Of a stretch of DNA of 13,100 bases, positions 13,069-13,100 are shown one piece after another. Origin of the DNA: an uncultured Actinomycetospora sp. (GTDB taxonomy: Bacteria > Actinomycetota > Actinomycetes > Mycobacteriales > Pseudonocardiaceae); the NCBI GenBank assembly GCA_902805495.1, contig CADCTH010000089.1, forward strand, positions 1 to 13,100. The letters run 5' to 3'. Both the position numbers and the translations under genes were made by a program. The notes below the pieces were generated by a model. That model saw only the letters and a list, made by a program, of their open reading frames with translations, ran no database searches and was not told the DNA's origin. The first letter of the stretch is position 1; the number at the start of each line of letters is the position of its first letter.

Positions 13069-13100
13069 GCCCGGCCCGGCGCCGGCGGCCCACGCGCGCA

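Noticed and set aside
13015..13100. Possible 3' end of a - strand gene entering from the right edge
   Set aside because: The 27 codons ending in TGA at 13015-13017 read as low-complexity Arg/Ala/Gly/Ser with no recognisable motif, and the hairpin explains the region as well. Too short to decide.

Overview
The window is very GC-rich DNA with densely packed genes, frequent GTG starts, strong GAGGAG-type ribosome binding sites and apparently leaderless genes. Together with the families present (sarcosine oxidase, a stand-alone BTAD regulator, DUF1059, a CoxL-like molybdoenzyme) this points to an actinomycete, perhaps of the Pseudonocardia type. The genus is inference. I see no mobile element, tRNA, rRNA or CRISPR array, and no gene-free stretch longer than about 265 bases.

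Left part (1-2406, + strand): the 3' end of soxA, running in from outside the window, and soxG, overlapping by 8 bases. These are the alpha and gamma subunits of heterotetrameric sarcosine oxidase; soxB and soxD would lie upstream. Next, 2410-4275 looks like a regulator-target module. A TetR-family gene on the - strand is divergent from a probable two-gene operon (unknown 114-residue protein plus a P-loop kinase-like protein). The 265-base gap between them holds a recognisable promoter and inverted repeats.

Middle (4259-8584): a GntP-family gluconate/H+ permease (-), a leaderless VOC/glyoxalase-like gene (+), a YihY/BrkB membrane protein (-) and a CmpX/MscS-related small membrane channel with a DPY-repeat tail (+). 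A very strong hairpin terminator follows. The genes alternate in strand, so almost every gene forms its own transcription unit, and convergent pairs are separated by only a few bases or even overlap.

Right part (8629-13100): a 53-residue DUF1059 protein (-) divergent from a stand-alone BTAD (SARP-like) regulator (+), then an alpha/beta hydrolase (-) divergent from a 792-residue molybdopterin-binding large subunit of the xanthine dehydrogenase/CoxL family (+). The divergent hydrolase/molybdoenzyme promoter carries a perfect 16-bp palindrome between the probable -35 and -10 elements. No FAD or 2Fe-2S partner subunit is visible beside the molybdoenzyme. A nested hairpin closes the gene.

Most of the window is ordinary metabolism, transport and regulation. 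The most distinctive parts are the orphan molybdoenzyme with its divergent hydrolase and palindromic operator, the two matching leaderless promoters (TAGCGT then GTG after 7-8 bases), and the TetR/unknown/kinase module. I do not see clear evidence for a wholly new system.
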